Shown here one piece after another: positions 1-8,141 of a stretch of DNA of 64,000 bases; positions within the stretch are counted from its first letter, which is position 1; every line of letters begins with the position of its first letter. This DNA comes from Chlamydia suis (GTDB lineage Bacteria; Chlamydiota; Chlamydiia; Chlamydiales; Chlamydiaceae), in contig NZ_LT821323.1 in the NCBI RefSeq assembly GCF_900169085.1, positions 806,001 through 870,000 of the forward strand, written 5' to 3'. Position numbers and translations under genes: made by a program. The notes beneath the pieces were generated by a model. It ran no database searches and was not told the DNA's origin. It worked only from the letters and a program-made list of their open reading frames with translations.

Positions 1-868
1 GTTGCTAAGCAATACAGGATTGACAGAACCTCTCCGTAATCAGGCGTTACCTATCGCTCCTAATCCCGGGAATATTTCTTTACCAACTCCGGGGCAATTA
101 GCCGGAATCAGCGATATGATGTATGGCTCTTCTGCTTTTGGATTGGGAATTATTGGGAATGTTCTTAGTCATAATGGGAAGTCTTACTTAACATTAGGAG
201 GCTTGTTAAGCGCGTTAGACCAAGATGGGGATACGACCGTGGTGCTTAACCCAAGAATCATGGCTCAGGACACTCAACAAGCCTCCTTCTTCGTAGGACA
301 GACTATACCGTTTCAAACAACTAGTACCGTTATTCAAGAAACGGGCTCTGTTACACAAAATATTGAATACGAAGATATCGGCGTGAATCTTGTCGTAACA
401 TCAACTATTGCTCCAAATAATGTTGTTACCTTGCAGATAGAGCAAACGATTTCTGAGTTGCATTCAGCGCAGGGGGTGCTCACTCCTGTAACAGATAAGA
501 CATTTGCTGCCACAAGATTACAAGTGCCTGATGGGTGTTTCCTCGTTATGAGTGGACACATTCGAGATAAATTAACAAAGATCGTTTCCGGAGTGCCGCT
601 ACTCAGTTCTCTTCCATTAATTAAAGGGCTCTTCAGTCGGACCGTTGATCAGCGCCAAAAGCGCAATATTATGATTTTTATTAAACCAAAAGTGATCAGT
701 AGTTTTGAGGAAGGAACGGCCTTATCTAACACAGAAGGGTACCGTTATAACTGGGAAAGTGAGAGGGGATCTTTAGAAATTGCTCCTCGTCACGCCCCCG
801 AATGTCAGCATATTCCTAAGGTCCAAGCAGAAAGTGATTTTAAAATGCTGGAAATAGAAGCCGAATAA
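1..868 (+). CDS. sctC: Type III secretion secretin SctC/CdsC, 3' part
   Basis: This is the C-terminal 288 codons of the outer-membrane ring protein of the type III secretion injectisome; the start lies before the window and the first complete codon is at base 2. The visible part is the secretin core: the VVLNPRIMAQD strand with the following FFVGQTIPF (residues 80-104 of this fragment), VPDGCFLVMSGHIRD near 174-188, and the family signature VPLLSSLPLIKGLFSR near 198-213. About 60 residues follow that signature, as a tail that may bind a pilotin or partner. It ends in TAA, 74 bases before a strong terminator, so it is the last gene of its operon. By recall it matches CT674. Family assignment is firm; calling it the T3SS rather than a type II secretin rests on the chlamydial context. 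Confidence 0.9.
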   Translation, partial: LLSNTGLTEPLRNQALPIAPNPGNISLPTPGQLAGISDMMYGSSAFGLGIIGNVLSHNGKSYLTLGGLLSALDQDGDTTVVLNPRIMAQDTQQASFFVGQTIPFQTTSTVIQETGSVTQNIEYEDIGVNLVVTSTIAPNNVVTLQIEQTISELHSAQGVLTPVTDKTFAATRLQVPDGCFLVMSGHIRDKLTKIVSGVPLLSSLPLIKGLFSRTVDQRQKRNIMIFIKPKVISSFEEGTALSNTEGYRYNWESERGSLEIAPRHAPECQHIPKVQAESDFKMLEIEAE

Positions 869-942
869 TGGTATAAAGGTTGCAAGTTGGTATTCTAACG
901 CCATGGAATAGCTTCTGACTCTAGTGCGTGTGCACAGGGGGG

Positions 943-992
943 AAGTCAAGATGGACTGGAGTTAGCCGTATCTCCGGTTCTCTTGGCTTTTT
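943..992 (+). terminator. Intrinsic terminator after sctC
   Basis: Bases 943-951 pair with 981-989, and after a one-base bulge 953-961 pair with 972-980. This gives an 18-pair stem with a few G-U pairs and a 10-base loop, followed at once by a T tract (988-992). It closes the secretin operon before tRNA-Thr. Confidence 0.75.
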
Positions 993-1000
993 GTGAATTA

Positions 1001-1073
<73 letters not shown>

Positions 1074-1105
1074 TGCCCAGGTAGGGTGTATTGATTAGGG
1101 TAGTT

Positions 1106-1147
1106 GCTTAGATATTTGTTCATGTAACAAGCCGTCAGTGTCTAAGC
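1106..1147. repeat. Inverted repeat between tRNA-Thr and mcsB
   Basis: GCTTAGA (1106-1112) pairs with TCTAAGC (1141-1147), and inside it TTGTT (1116-1120) pairs with AACAA (1126-1130). A further AAAGAGG/CCTCTTT pair spans 1150-1181, up to the mcsB stop. The region lies between convergent transcription units and may end transcription on one or both strands, but neither structure has a clear T tract. Confidence 0.35.
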
Positions 1148-1180
1148 CGAAAGAGGAATTTCATTCCTTCGTCCCCTCTT

Positions 1181-2251
1181 TCAGACTCGAATAATCAGTC
1201 GCTCTGCCTGGGGTTTTGTTGTCCTAGCTCGTATCTGAGCTATCATCTCTTTTTCAACAGTCTTATCCGCGGAATCTTGATTGTACAGAGCAAGGTGCCC
1301 TCTTCGTAACTCCCAGAATAGGGGATTCCAGAAAGGTTGTTTTTCGCTATCTTCGATCCACTGCATACTCATCCCCAATTGTATCCAGCTTGTCGCATCT
1401 AATGCCTCTTGTAAATCTAAAGAACAAGAATGTGTAAGCATTCCTATGGATCGAAGTATCCGGTTTTTGATCTCTGTAGAGTTTTCTGTTAATAACTGGT
1501 TACGAGCAGCTGTCTCTGCGGATAAAATTTTTGATACCACGATCCTTAATGAAGAAAGAATCTGTTCTTCCGATAGTCCTAACGAACAAATATTGGATAA
1601 ACAAAGGATATCCCCTAAAGATTCTTGGGATAAGGGAAGTAGAGAGGAGACAGCAAATTCTCGTTGATGAGGGACTAAGAGCTCGGCAAGTGTATTTTTA
1701 TACCTAAGAGCAGGAACATGAATAAAAGCTCGAGCTATAAGTGCTGTTCCGCAACGCAACGGATCTGTAGTTAAAAATCCAAAATCAGAAGAAAAGGCAA
1801 AAGACAGAGAGCTCTGTAGATATGTATCCAATGTAATTAATTTTTGTAACAAAATCTCTGGCTGCCACACAAAATCTATGCCATGCAACACTAAATGATC
1901 TTGGAGATTGATTCCTATTAATAGAGTTCCGGTTCGATTCACAATCAGCGCTTCTCCCTCTAAGGAACCTCCTAAGTCGAAAGAGCAGAGATAATGTTCT
2001 AATAAGCATTCTCGTTGCCATATAGGTAAATCTTTGAGAGGTAATACAAAAAACTCTTCTCCTTCGATAGTAGAAAATTGTTTGGCAATAGTTTCTAAAA
2101 CATCACGTTTGTTTTCTTTAGAGAGACAAGGAACAAATTTAGAAACAGAAAGATTCCTTGATAAAGAGATCGTCGAAATGGGACGAACAGTTTCTGTTTT
2201 AAGGGAGTATTTGCTGGATATGATATCTGTAAGAATAGGATTAGGGAGCAT
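1181..2251 (-). CDS. mcsB: McsB-like protein arginine kinase homologue, probably catalytically dead
   Basis: The 356-residue protein has the length and overall pattern of McsB, the ATP:guanido phosphotransferase that phosphorylates arginines in Firmicutes. Conserved landmarks include the IHVPAL helix (family MHLPAL) and [12 protein letters not shown] (family NIFQISNQITLG). The catalytic features are gone: the family loop SCPTNVGTG reads TDPLRCGTA, so the active-site Cys is Asp; the N-terminal ATP-binding SSRIRLARN reads STISLSRNL; and the RGIYGEGSE loop is not recognisable. I infer a pseudokinase, perhaps a structural partner of McsA. It overlaps mcsA by 11 bases and is its last operon partner. 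No ctsR or clpC lies beside it as in Firmicutes; the neighbour across the tRNA is the T3SS secretin. By recall it is CT675, annotated as an arginine kinase. Confidence 0.85.
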   Translation of the reverse strand: MLPNPILTDIISSKYSLKTETVRPISTISLSRNLSVSKFVPCLSKENKRDVLETIAKQFSTIEGEEFFVLPLKDLPIWQRECLLEHYLCSFDLGGSLEGEALIVNRTGTLLIGINLQDHLVLHGIDFVWQPEILLQKLITLDTYLQSSLSFAFSSDFGFLTTDPLRCGTALIARAFIHVPALRYKNTLAELLVPHQREFAVSSLLPLSQESLGDILCLSNICSLGLSEEQILSSLRIVVSKILSAETAARNQLLTENSTEIKNRILRSIGMLTHSCSLDLQEALDATSWIQLGMSMQWIEDSEKQPFWNPLFWELRRGHLALYNQDSADKTVEKEMIAQIRARTTKPQAERLIIRV

Positions 2252-2762
2252 CGGTAGTGTTCTGATTTTTTAGTTGATTAATCTGATCACGAATTTCTGC
2301 AGCTTGCTCATAATCTTCTTGGCGTAAAGTCTCTTGCAAGGCCTCATGTAAAGCAATCAGACGCATAGCAGGGTTAATGGTGGGTTTTTCTAAATTTTCT
2401 AAAGAACGGCCAATATGAAAGTTGTTGGTTTTATCGGCCGTATAGGATGAAATAGCTTGATGACGCAAGAGCTGAGATACGATAAGAGATTTGAAGGTCC
2501 TATAACATAAAGAACATCCTAATAAAATCTTGTCTGTATCACGGATACACCACTTGGTTTTGCAGTTACCACATTCTAAAATCAAAGAATCTTTAGTTGA
2601 AGAAGCGAGAAAAGTTTCTCGATCGTAGTATCGGGAGGGGTAAGGACAGTTATTGCACACATAACACCGCGAAGTGATGTTGTCAGAAATTTCTGTAAAG
2701 CAAATCACCGCTGGTTGTTGGCAGTTATAACAAAGAGCAGAAGACTCTTCCGAAGGATCCAT
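2241..2762 (-). CDS. mcsA: McsA-like zinc-finger/UVR protein
   Basis: This 173-residue protein carries paired zinc-binding cysteines: CYNCQQP near residue 11, CYVCNNC near 33, CGNCKTKWC near 64 and CSLCYRTF near 82. Its C-terminal UVR motif ([20 protein letters not shown] and following, about 135-165) is the short helical hairpin also found in UvrB and ClpC. In Firmicutes McsA activates McsB. Here the partner McsB looks inactive, so the role may be scaffolding; that is inference. I chose the ATG at 2762. A TTG at 2807 would add 15 hydrophobic residues, and neither start has a convincing ribosome binding site. It is the first gene of the mcsA-mcsB pair. By recall it is CT676. Confidence 0.82.
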   Translation of the reverse strand: MDPSEESSALCYNCQQPAVICFTEISDNITSRCYVCNNCPYPSRYYDRETFLASSTKDSLILECGNCKTKWCIRDTDKILLGCSLCYRTFKSLIVSQLLRHQAISSYTADKTNNFHIGRSLENLEKPTINPAMRLIALHEALQETLRQEDYEQAAEIRDQINQLKNQNTTDAP

Positions 2763-2867
2763 ATCAAAAGCCGTGCAAATACAATGAAGTATTTCCAGCA
2801 ATAACAAAAAACGTAAAGGATGAAAATATTTTTAGTGAAAAGGATTACCTTCTGAGGAAAAAAGAAA

Positions 2868-2940
2868 TGGGTCTTGAAGGATTCGAACCTGCGACCCTCT
2901 CATTAAAAGTGAGATGCTCTAACCGCTGAGCTAAAGACCC
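2868..2940 (-). tRNA. tRNA-Lys (anticodon TTT)
   Basis: A 73-base minus-strand cloverleaf: acceptor GGGTCTT pairs with the 3' end, with discriminator A; the anticodon stem is built on CTCA/TGAG with anticodon TTT. It lies 17 bases downstream of tRNA-Glu on the same strand and is probably co-transcribed with it, after frr. Confidence 0.94.
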
Positions 2941-2957
2941 ATATTTCTTTTTTGTTA

Positions 2958-3032
2958 TGACCCCAAGGGGATTCGAACCCCTGTTACCGGAATGAAAATC
3001 CGATGTCCTGGGCCAGGCTAGACGATGGGGCC
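2958..3032 (-). tRNA. tRNA-Glu (anticodon TTC)
   Basis: A 75-base minus-strand cloverleaf: acceptor GGCCCCA pairs with TGGGGTC (one G-U pair), discriminator A, anticodon stem TCGGA/TCCGG around TTTTCAT, anticodon TTC. In Chlamydia charged tRNA-Glu also feeds haem synthesis through HemA (established knowledge). It lies 101 bases after the frr stop on the same strand. Confidence 0.94.
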
Positions 3033-3070
3033 AGGACGGGTGTAATGTTACCATTAAACCCCTTTTTTCT

Positions 3071-3122
3071 GCAAGGCTCTTTCTTTAAAAATCGAATAAT
3101 TTTCAAAGAAAAAGCTCCTTGC
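3071..3122 (-). terminator. Long hairpin after frr, possible terminator
   Basis: GCAAGG (3071-3076) pairs with CCTTGC (3117-3122), and the T-rich arm inside (TTTCTTT) faces an A-rich arm (AAAGAAA), giving a long imperfect stem between the frr stop and tRNA-Glu. No T tract follows on the minus strand, so it may be a processing or attenuation structure rather than a true terminator. Confidence 0.4.
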
Positions 3123-3133
3123 AAAGAAGCTGT

Positions 3134-3673
3134 CTATAACGAAGATAGCTCAGCCTCTTTCTGCTTCGTAAGCTCTTCTACCTGCTTACAAAACTTATCC
3201 GTAAGTTCCTGAATTTTTTTCTCCAGACCTTTCACGGCATCTTCTGTTAGGTTGTTATCTTTTTTCAACCTATCGTTAAATGTTCGTCGAATATTGCGAA
3301 TAGATACTTTGGCTTCCTCGCTTTTGCGTTTCAGCTGTTTTACTACTTCACGTCTGTACTCTTCTGTAGGCGCCGGAACGTTGATCCGAACCGTAGCCCC
3401 TTCAACTATGGGCTGCAGGTTTAAATTCGCTGCTAAAATCCCTTTGGAAATAGCAGAAACAGTCCCTGCATCATAAGGAGAAATTAAAAGTTGGCGTACA
3501 TCAGAAACACTGATCGATGCAATGTCTGACAACCGCATAGTCGTCCCGTATACTTCAACGGTGACAGTTTCTACCAGAGCAGGGTGTGCTTTCCCAGTTC
3601 TAAATCCTCGGATTTCCTTCTGAAAAAACGTTAAAACCCCAGACATCTCTTTCTCAGCAGAAGAGAGCGTCAT
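3134..3673 (-). CDS. frr: Ribosome recycling factor
   Basis: This 179-residue protein matches RRF, which with EF-G splits the post-termination ribosome. Characteristic stretches are [12 protein letters not shown] (about 24-35), the [12 protein letters not shown] hinge near 61-72, [16 protein letters not shown] near 99-114, and the C-terminal helix rich in Lys and Glu. Length is normal for the family (about 180-185). Its ATG overlaps the pyrH stop in an ATGA arrangement, so the two are translationally coupled. It is the last protein gene of the rpsB-tsf-pyrH-frr operon. Confidence 0.96.
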   Translation of the reverse strand: MTLSSAEKEMSGVLTFFQKEIRGFRTGKAHPALVETVTVEVYGTTMRLSDIASISVSDVRQLLISPYDAGTVSAISKGILAANLNLQPIVEGATVRINVPAPTEEYRREVVKQLKRKSEEAKVSIRNIRRTFNDRLKKDNNLTEDAVKGLEKKIQELTDKFCKQVEELTKQKEAELSSL

Positions 3674-4407
3674 AGCTGACCCTCCTCTTCAGAAGATATT
3701 ACTGTACCAACAGCATTGAAGATCGCCTCTTCTAGAGAATGCCTTGAAAAGCTAAACATTCTAATTGGGATGCCAGCCTCCATACACAAAGATACGGCAG
3801 CCGGGTCAATCGCGCCCAACCCTTGGGAGAGGAAATCTCTGTAAGAGATGTGATCGTATTTTACCGCATCAGCAAACTCTCTTGGATCTCGATCATAAAC
3901 TCCATCCACATGCATCGTTGCTTTGAGTAACACATCGACTTTTAATTCACAGGCACGCAAAGCTGCGCCTGTGTCTGTTGTTAAATATGGAGCCCCAGCC
4001 CCCATAGTACATATGACAATTTTACCCTGACTTAGGGCATCAGATGCTTTCTGCGGATTATACAAGTCTGCTAACTGTGGACAAGACAATGTTGACGTTA
4101 ATAGATTGGGCACGTCTTCAGTTTTCAAAGCATCTGCCAGAGCCATTCCGTTAATTAACGTCGCTAACATTCCCATTTGATCAGCTGAAACCCGGTTGAT
4201 CTGCAGGCTTTGGCTTTGAGAAAGTCCGCGGAGGATATTCCCTCCGCCGATTACCACCGCGACCTCAACATCTGCATTGCGAACAACTTTAAGTTCCGCA
4301 ATCAACCGAGAAAGACGCTCTTCACTGATCCTGCTGCTGGAACTCTCATCAGAAAGAGCCTCTCCAGAGATCTTGAATAAAACTCGTTTCACTCGTTTTT
4401 TCATCAT
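3670..4407 (-). CDS. pyrH: UMP kinase (uridylate kinase)
   Basis: A 245-residue amino-acid-kinase-fold UMP kinase that turns UMP into UDP using ATP. Visible motifs are LFKISGEAL near residues 10-18, the [10 protein letters not shown] glycine loop near 52-61, [17 protein letters not shown] near 78-94, [22 protein letters not shown] residues near 135-152 (here [18 protein letters not shown]) and [15 protein letters not shown] near 200. Length fits the family. Two adjacent ATGs (4407 and 4404) follow a GGCGAG element; the second has the better spacing. It overlaps frr by 4 bases and follows tsf by 12. Confidence 0.96.
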   Translation of the reverse strand: MMKKRVKRVLFKISGEALSDESSSSRISEERLSRLIAELKVVRNADVEVAVVIGGGNILRGLSQSQSLQINRVSADQMGMLATLINGMALADALKTEDVPNLLTSTLSCPQLADLYNPQKASDALSQGKIVICTMGAGAPYLTTDTGAALRACELKVDVLLKATMHVDGVYDRDPREFADAVKYDHISYRDFLSQGLGAIDPAAVSLCMEAGIPIRMFSFSRHSLEEAIFNAVGTVISSEEEGQL

Positions 4408-4419
4408 CTCGCCATTTAG

Positions 4420-5268
4420 TTATGCGCCAATTTTCCAAAAGATAAAATGCTCAACTTTTAGTGGTTCTCCACTAGCTTGCGCAGCTCTATCAACAAGTTC
4501 TCGAATGGTAATTTCAGGATCCTTAATGAAGGCCTGTTCCAATAAACAAGTCTCTTGGAAAAATGCCTTAAACTTCCCTTTAGTAATTCTCTCAATTACT
4601 TCCTGGGGCTTCCCTGCTATCTGGGAAGAAAACACTTCCCGTTCCCTTTCTAAAACCTCCTGAGGAACGGTTTCTTGACTCAAAAATTGTGGCTGACTCG
4701 CCACAATGTGCATCGCGATGTCTTTCGCCAGAGCCTCTTGTTTCTCGGATCCGGAAAGGAAAACTACCGCAACAGCCTTCCCATTTCCGTGAGAATAGAC
4801 TCCTATGCTTTGGCCGGAGTTAACTGGCGTATAAAGCGCGCGTGTTATACGAATATTTTCTCCGACCGTTTGCATAGTTACAGCCCTGAGCTCTTCCACT
4901 GTCAGAGAAGGCTCTTGAGAGGACATCACATGAGCTAAAGCTTCAACATCACTAAGTTTATTGTTGAGGAGGTCGGATAATAAACCTGTGACGAATGTCC
5001 GAAAAACGCTATTGTTGGCGACAAAATCTGTCTCAACATTTACTTCGATGATGGCCGATCCTCGTTCATCGACCAGCGCAGCAATAACGCCTTCTTTTGT
5101 TTCTCGGTGTTCCTTCTTGCTCGCAGAGGCAAGCCCAAGTTTCCGTAAGTAGAGGACAGCATCTTCCAAGTTGCCCTTAGCATGTTCAAGAGCTTCCTTA
5201 CATTTCGTCAGGCCCACGCCTGTTTGCTGTCTTAAATTTTTCAACGCTTCCATGGAAAAGTCGCTCAT
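4420..5268 (-). CDS. tsf: Elongation factor Ts
   Basis: A 282-residue EF-Ts, the nucleotide exchange factor of EF-Tu. The N-terminal UBA-like module [16 protein letters not shown] (about 9-24) and the contact motif TDFVANN (about 77-83) are clear, with the rest of the dimerisation core after them. The start is the ATG at 5268: it forms an ATGA overlap with the rpsB stop and has GAGG seven to eight bases upstream. Eleven extra codons upstream in frame would run into rpsB and are rejected. It is the second gene of the operon, between rpsB and pyrH. Confidence 0.96.
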   Translation of the reverse strand: MSDFSMEALKNLRQQTGVGLTKCKEALEHAKGNLEDAVLYLRKLGLASASKKEHRETKEGVIAALVDERGSAIIEVNVETDFVANNSVFRTFVTGLLSDLLNNKLSDVEALAHVMSSQEPSLTVEELRAVTMQTVGENIRITRALYTPVNSGQSIGVYSHGNGKAVAVVFLSGSEKQEALAKDIAMHIVASQPQFLSQETVPQEVLEREREVFSSQIAGKPQEVIERITKGKFKAFFQETCLLEQAFIKDPEITIRELVDRAAQASGEPLKVEHFIFWKIGA

Positions 5269-6110
5269 TTTAATGCCTCGCAATTGTCTATGTCTGCCCA
5301 AAGTAAAAAGCCTTCCCGAGACTTGTTGTCGTTGTCTTGAGATTCGCTTGAAACAGGGACCTCTTCAACAATTTCGACAGGTCTTTCCATAGGACGCACA
5401 GGGGATAAAATTTCGATTCCCGAACGTTTTTTCGCATCAATAATAGCATCCTTAAGAACGTTAACAACAAGCCGGATGCTTTTTATTGAATCATCATTAC
5501 ATGGAATAATATGTTGTATGGGGGTCGGATCACAATTTGTATCAACTAAAGCCATCACAGGAATGCCAAGTTTCCCGGCTTCTGCTACTGCAATACGCTC
5601 ATATCCCGGATCAACGACAACCAGAAGCCCTGGAAGAGAATTCATATAACGAACACCTTCCAGGTTGTTGAGCAGCTTGCGATGTCTTTTAGCTAATAAA
5701 GCGATCTCTTTTTTCGTGAGAATAGAATTTGGAGCCTCAAGGTCCAACTCAATTCTGTTTAATGTTTTCACGGAGTTTCTAATGGTTGACATGTTTGTTA
5801 ACATGCCGCCCAGCCATCTTTCCGAGGCAAAGAACTCTCCGCATTCGATGGCGGCTTCTCTAATGATCGGTTTTGCTTGTTTTTTTGTTCCAACAAACAA
5901 AATAGATCTTCCTTGTTCTACGGCTTTTTGAATGTGAAAAACAGCCTTTTTCAGTTGAGCTAAAGTCTTAGCCAAATCAATAATATAAAGGCCATTTCTT
6001 TCTTCAAAAATGAAAGGCTTCATTTTTGGATTCCAGCGGCTTGTCTGGTGTCCAAAATGTGCCCCAGATTCTAAAAGTTCTTTTAAAGTTAGTTCGCAAG
6101 AAAATTCCAA
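5265..6110 (-). CDS. rpsB: 30S ribosomal protein S2, TTG start
   Basis: A 281-residue S2. Diagnostic segments are [19 protein letters not shown] (residues 12-30), [39 protein letters not shown] and the [18 protein letters not shown] loop. It carries a C-terminal extension of about 40 charged residues beyond the usual core (about 240). The start appears to be TTG at 6110: GGAGGG sits eight bases upstream and the protein begins [16 protein letters not shown]; the next in-frame ATG would delete conserved S2 sequence. A rare start for a highly expressed gene may limit its translation. It begins the rpsB-tsf-pyrH-frr operon, 86 bases after tRNA-Gly. Confidence 0.95.
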   Translation of the reverse strand: MEFSCELTLKELLESGAHFGHQTSRWNPKMKPFIFEERNGLYIIDLAKTLAQLKKAVFHIQKAVEQGRSILFVGTKKQAKPIIREAAIECGEFFASERWLGGMLTNMSTIRNSVKTLNRIELDLEAPNSILTKKEIALLAKRHRKLLNNLEGVRYMNSLPGLLVVVDPGYERIAVAEAGKLGIPVMALVDTNCDPTPIQHIIPCNDDSIKSIRLVVNVLKDAIIDAKKRSGIEILSPVRPMERPVEIVEEVPVSSESQDNDNKSREGFLLWADIDNCEALK

Positions 6111-6196
6111 GCTTTGTCCCTCCCTATTTAAGTGTTAACAAGGCATCTGAGCTGTGCTGCTCAGATTTCAGACTTGGTGGTTGTTGCGTGTTAGGA

Positions 6197-6267
6197 AGCG
6201 CCCGATCAGAATCGAACTGACACCGGTAGCTTGGAAGGCTACAGCTCTACCATTGAGCTACGGGCGC
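6197..6267 (-). tRNA. tRNA-Gly (anticodon TCC)
   Basis: A 71-base minus-strand cloverleaf: acceptor GCGCCCG/CGGGCGC, discriminator T as is usual for glycine, anticodon stem GTAGC/GCTAC around CTTCCAA, anticodon TCC. It lies just upstream of rpsB and could share its transcript. Confidence 0.94.
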
Positions 6268-6406
6268 GCTCAAGTAGACCGACATAGTAGTTGAAGGATG
6301 GGTTTTTATGCAAGCGTGTTTTGTAGAATTTTTTACTTTTTTTTAACTAAGAATAAGGAAGCTTTTGTAAACAGGAGGGCAATTGTGTGTGCGGGAAGAG
6401 TCTTTG

Positions 6407-6439
6407 AAAAAAACTGGACTCGGCTTCCACCGAGTCCAG
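6407..6439 (-). terminator. Intrinsic terminator of ompA
   Basis: CTGGACTCGG (6414-6423) pairs perfectly with CCGAGTCCAG (6430-6439) around a 6-base loop. On the minus strand the stem is followed by a run of seven T (plus-strand A run 6407-6413). It stands 71 bases beyond the ompA stop and gives a textbook end to the ompA transcript. Confidence 0.9.
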
Positions 6440-6509
6440 AAACACCGGAGTGTTTGTTGATGAAAAATAAGCTAATTAAAAAAGATTCTAATAAAATTTT
6501 ACACCGCTA

Positions 6510-7667
6510 TTAGAAACGGAATTGAGCATTTACGTGAGCTGCTCTTTCGTCGATTAAGCGAGTCTCAACAGTAACTGCGTATTTGTCAGCATCTACAATC
6601 GTTGTTCCAACTGCAAGACCACAAGATTTTCTGGACTTCATCTTGTTGATTTGCAAGGAGACGATTTGCATTGTATCTTGTAATTTGGCGGCATCTTGGC
6701 CTTTTCCAGAAATGGTGGGGTTAAGTGTTGTTATATCGCCAACAAAGGTTGCCGCTTTAGGCTGAGCAATGCGAATTGTGTCGGCATCAAAGCTTGCTCG
6801 AGACCATTTAACTCCAATGTAAGGAGTGAACATATTTAATCTGTAAGAGAGGGCTAAACTTGCCTGCCATTCATGGTAATCGATAGAGGCATCTTTAGTC
6901 CCTGTAGCATTAGGTGTTCCTGCTGTTAGATCGAGAGGGAATTCTACCCCAACATACCCTTGAGGTTTGTTGATGGTGAATTCAGCAGCATTGCAAAGAA
7001 CGTTTAACTCTTCTACTTTAGGTTTAGACTGAGCGTATTGGAAAGAAGCTCCCAAGGTTGCGCATCCACACTCCCATAAAGCAGCTCTAGCGCCAACACT
7101 CCAAGCAAAGGCTGTATCTGTATAAAGCTCGACAACGGCTTGAGTTAAACTAACGTTAGGTAAATCTGCTTTGTCTATGTCGGTTGTTTGATCTAATCCA
7201 AAAAGACCTACTAGATTGAAAGCTGCAGAGTTGCCTTTGAGGTATCCGTTAGTTGCTCCTAAAGTACAGAATACATCAAAACGATCCCAAATATTCAACG
7301 CCATAAAAGCAGCATTGGTAAACATCTCCGCATCTTGGAAATGCTTGCCATAAGCTACGTTACTTGTTGTTTCACGAGTCTGTGACTGTGCTGCATCGGC
7401 CGAATACTGTTGTCCCATTTCAAACTCTTTGGCCACATCTGTTTTTAAGACGCGATCAAAAACATAATCTCCATAATAGCCGAGACGCAGGCTGACAGCA
7501 TCACACCAAGTTGTGCAGGGATCGCAAGGATCACCGCCAAAACCTTCCCAAAGAATCCCGTCAATCATAAGGCTTGGTTCAGCAGGATTCCCCACAGGCA
7601 GAGCTTGCAAGGAGGAAGCAGAACCCAAAGCGGCAAATACTAATACCGATTTCAAGAGTCTTTTCAT
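6510..7667 (-). CDS. ompA: Major outer membrane protein (MOMP)
   Basis: A 385-residue outer-membrane beta-barrel porin, the dominant chlamydial surface protein. A 22-residue signal peptide ends at LQA before [15 protein letters not shown]. Cysteines for the disulfide-linked envelope are kept ([46 protein letters not shown]). The protein ends in Phe (HVNAQFRF), the usual C-terminal signal for barrel assembly. Conserved blocks are separated by four variable segments near residues 84-105, 160-180, 248-262 and 310-335. The variable segments differ from the C. trachomatis and C. muridarum proteins I recall, which points to C. suis or a close relative. The ATG follows GAGGTAAG. It has its own leader promoter and terminator, so it is monocistronic. 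Confidence 0.97.
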   Translation of the reverse strand: MKRLLKSVLVFAALGSASSLQALPVGNPAEPSLMIDGILWEGFGGDPCDPCTTWCDAVSLRLGYYGDYVFDRVLKTDVAKEFEMGQQYSADAAQSQTRETTSNVAYGKHFQDAEMFTNAAFMALNIWDRFDVFCTLGATNGYLKGNSAAFNLVGLFGLDQTTDIDKADLPNVSLTQAVVELYTDTAFAWSVGARAALWECGCATLGASFQYAQSKPKVEELNVLCNAAEFTINKPQGYVGVEFPLDLTAGTPNATGTKDASIDYHEWQASLALSYRLNMFTPYIGVKWSRASFDADTIRIAQPKAATFVGDITTLNPTISGKGQDAAKLQDTMQIVSLQINKMKSRKSCGLAVGTTIVDADKYAVTVETRLIDERAAHVNAQFRF

Positions 7668-8141
7668 TCTTACCTCTAAGATTGTATATTTAGCTCTCTT
7701 TGTGCTCGCTATCTTTTTCTGGCGGCACTATGTCCTAGTTAAAGCCAGACAAGATGTCCTGTAGCAATTAATGATTAATGGCTCTGAGGAGTGTCTTGCA
7801 AGTAAAAGCAGCCTTAATCGAGAACATGTCGTTCAATGCTCGAGACCATAACAAAAATTTCTTATTATCGTAAAGTTGATAAGAAAAACGTCTGTCTCAG
7901 GAAGAAGCCTTCAAGCGCCTCCTGATTTAGCAATAAAGCAGACTTCTATTTTTGTATATCTTTTTATGTTTTTATATGTTTGTTTTTTTGCGGGGAAAAC
8001 AGCCTTGAAATAGAGTGTCGGATCAAAAAAAGAAAAGCTTCGAGTCGCTGAGAAAGAACGAGTTGCGAGTTAGTTGCAAAAAGAAAGGAAACAAGGTTTT
8101 TTAATTGTGCGTCTAATAAACATAGGTTGAATTAACCACAT
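7668..8141. other. Divergent ompA/PBP2 intergenic region
   Basis: This AT-rich stretch holds the long ompA leader (about 255 bases on the minus strand) and the promoter described separately. Reading toward the PBP2 gene, I find no convincing promoter and only a weak ribosome binding site before its ATG. No protein-coding frame stands out. Confidence 0.6.
7930..7958 (-). promoter_or_regulatory. Probable main sigma-66 promoter of ompA
   Basis: On the minus strand TATACA (7953-7958) is followed after 17 bases by TATTGC (7930-7935). This closely resembles the ompA promoter I recall from C. trachomatis (-35 TATACA, -10 TATCGC), with one changed base in the -10 box. It predicts a leader of roughly 255 bases. 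Confidence 0.6.

Noticed and set aside
7680..7764. Small hydrophobic frame in the ompA leader (plus strand)
   Set aside because: It lies in the antisense of the ompA leader and signal peptide region with no ribosome binding site; conserved leader explains the open frame.
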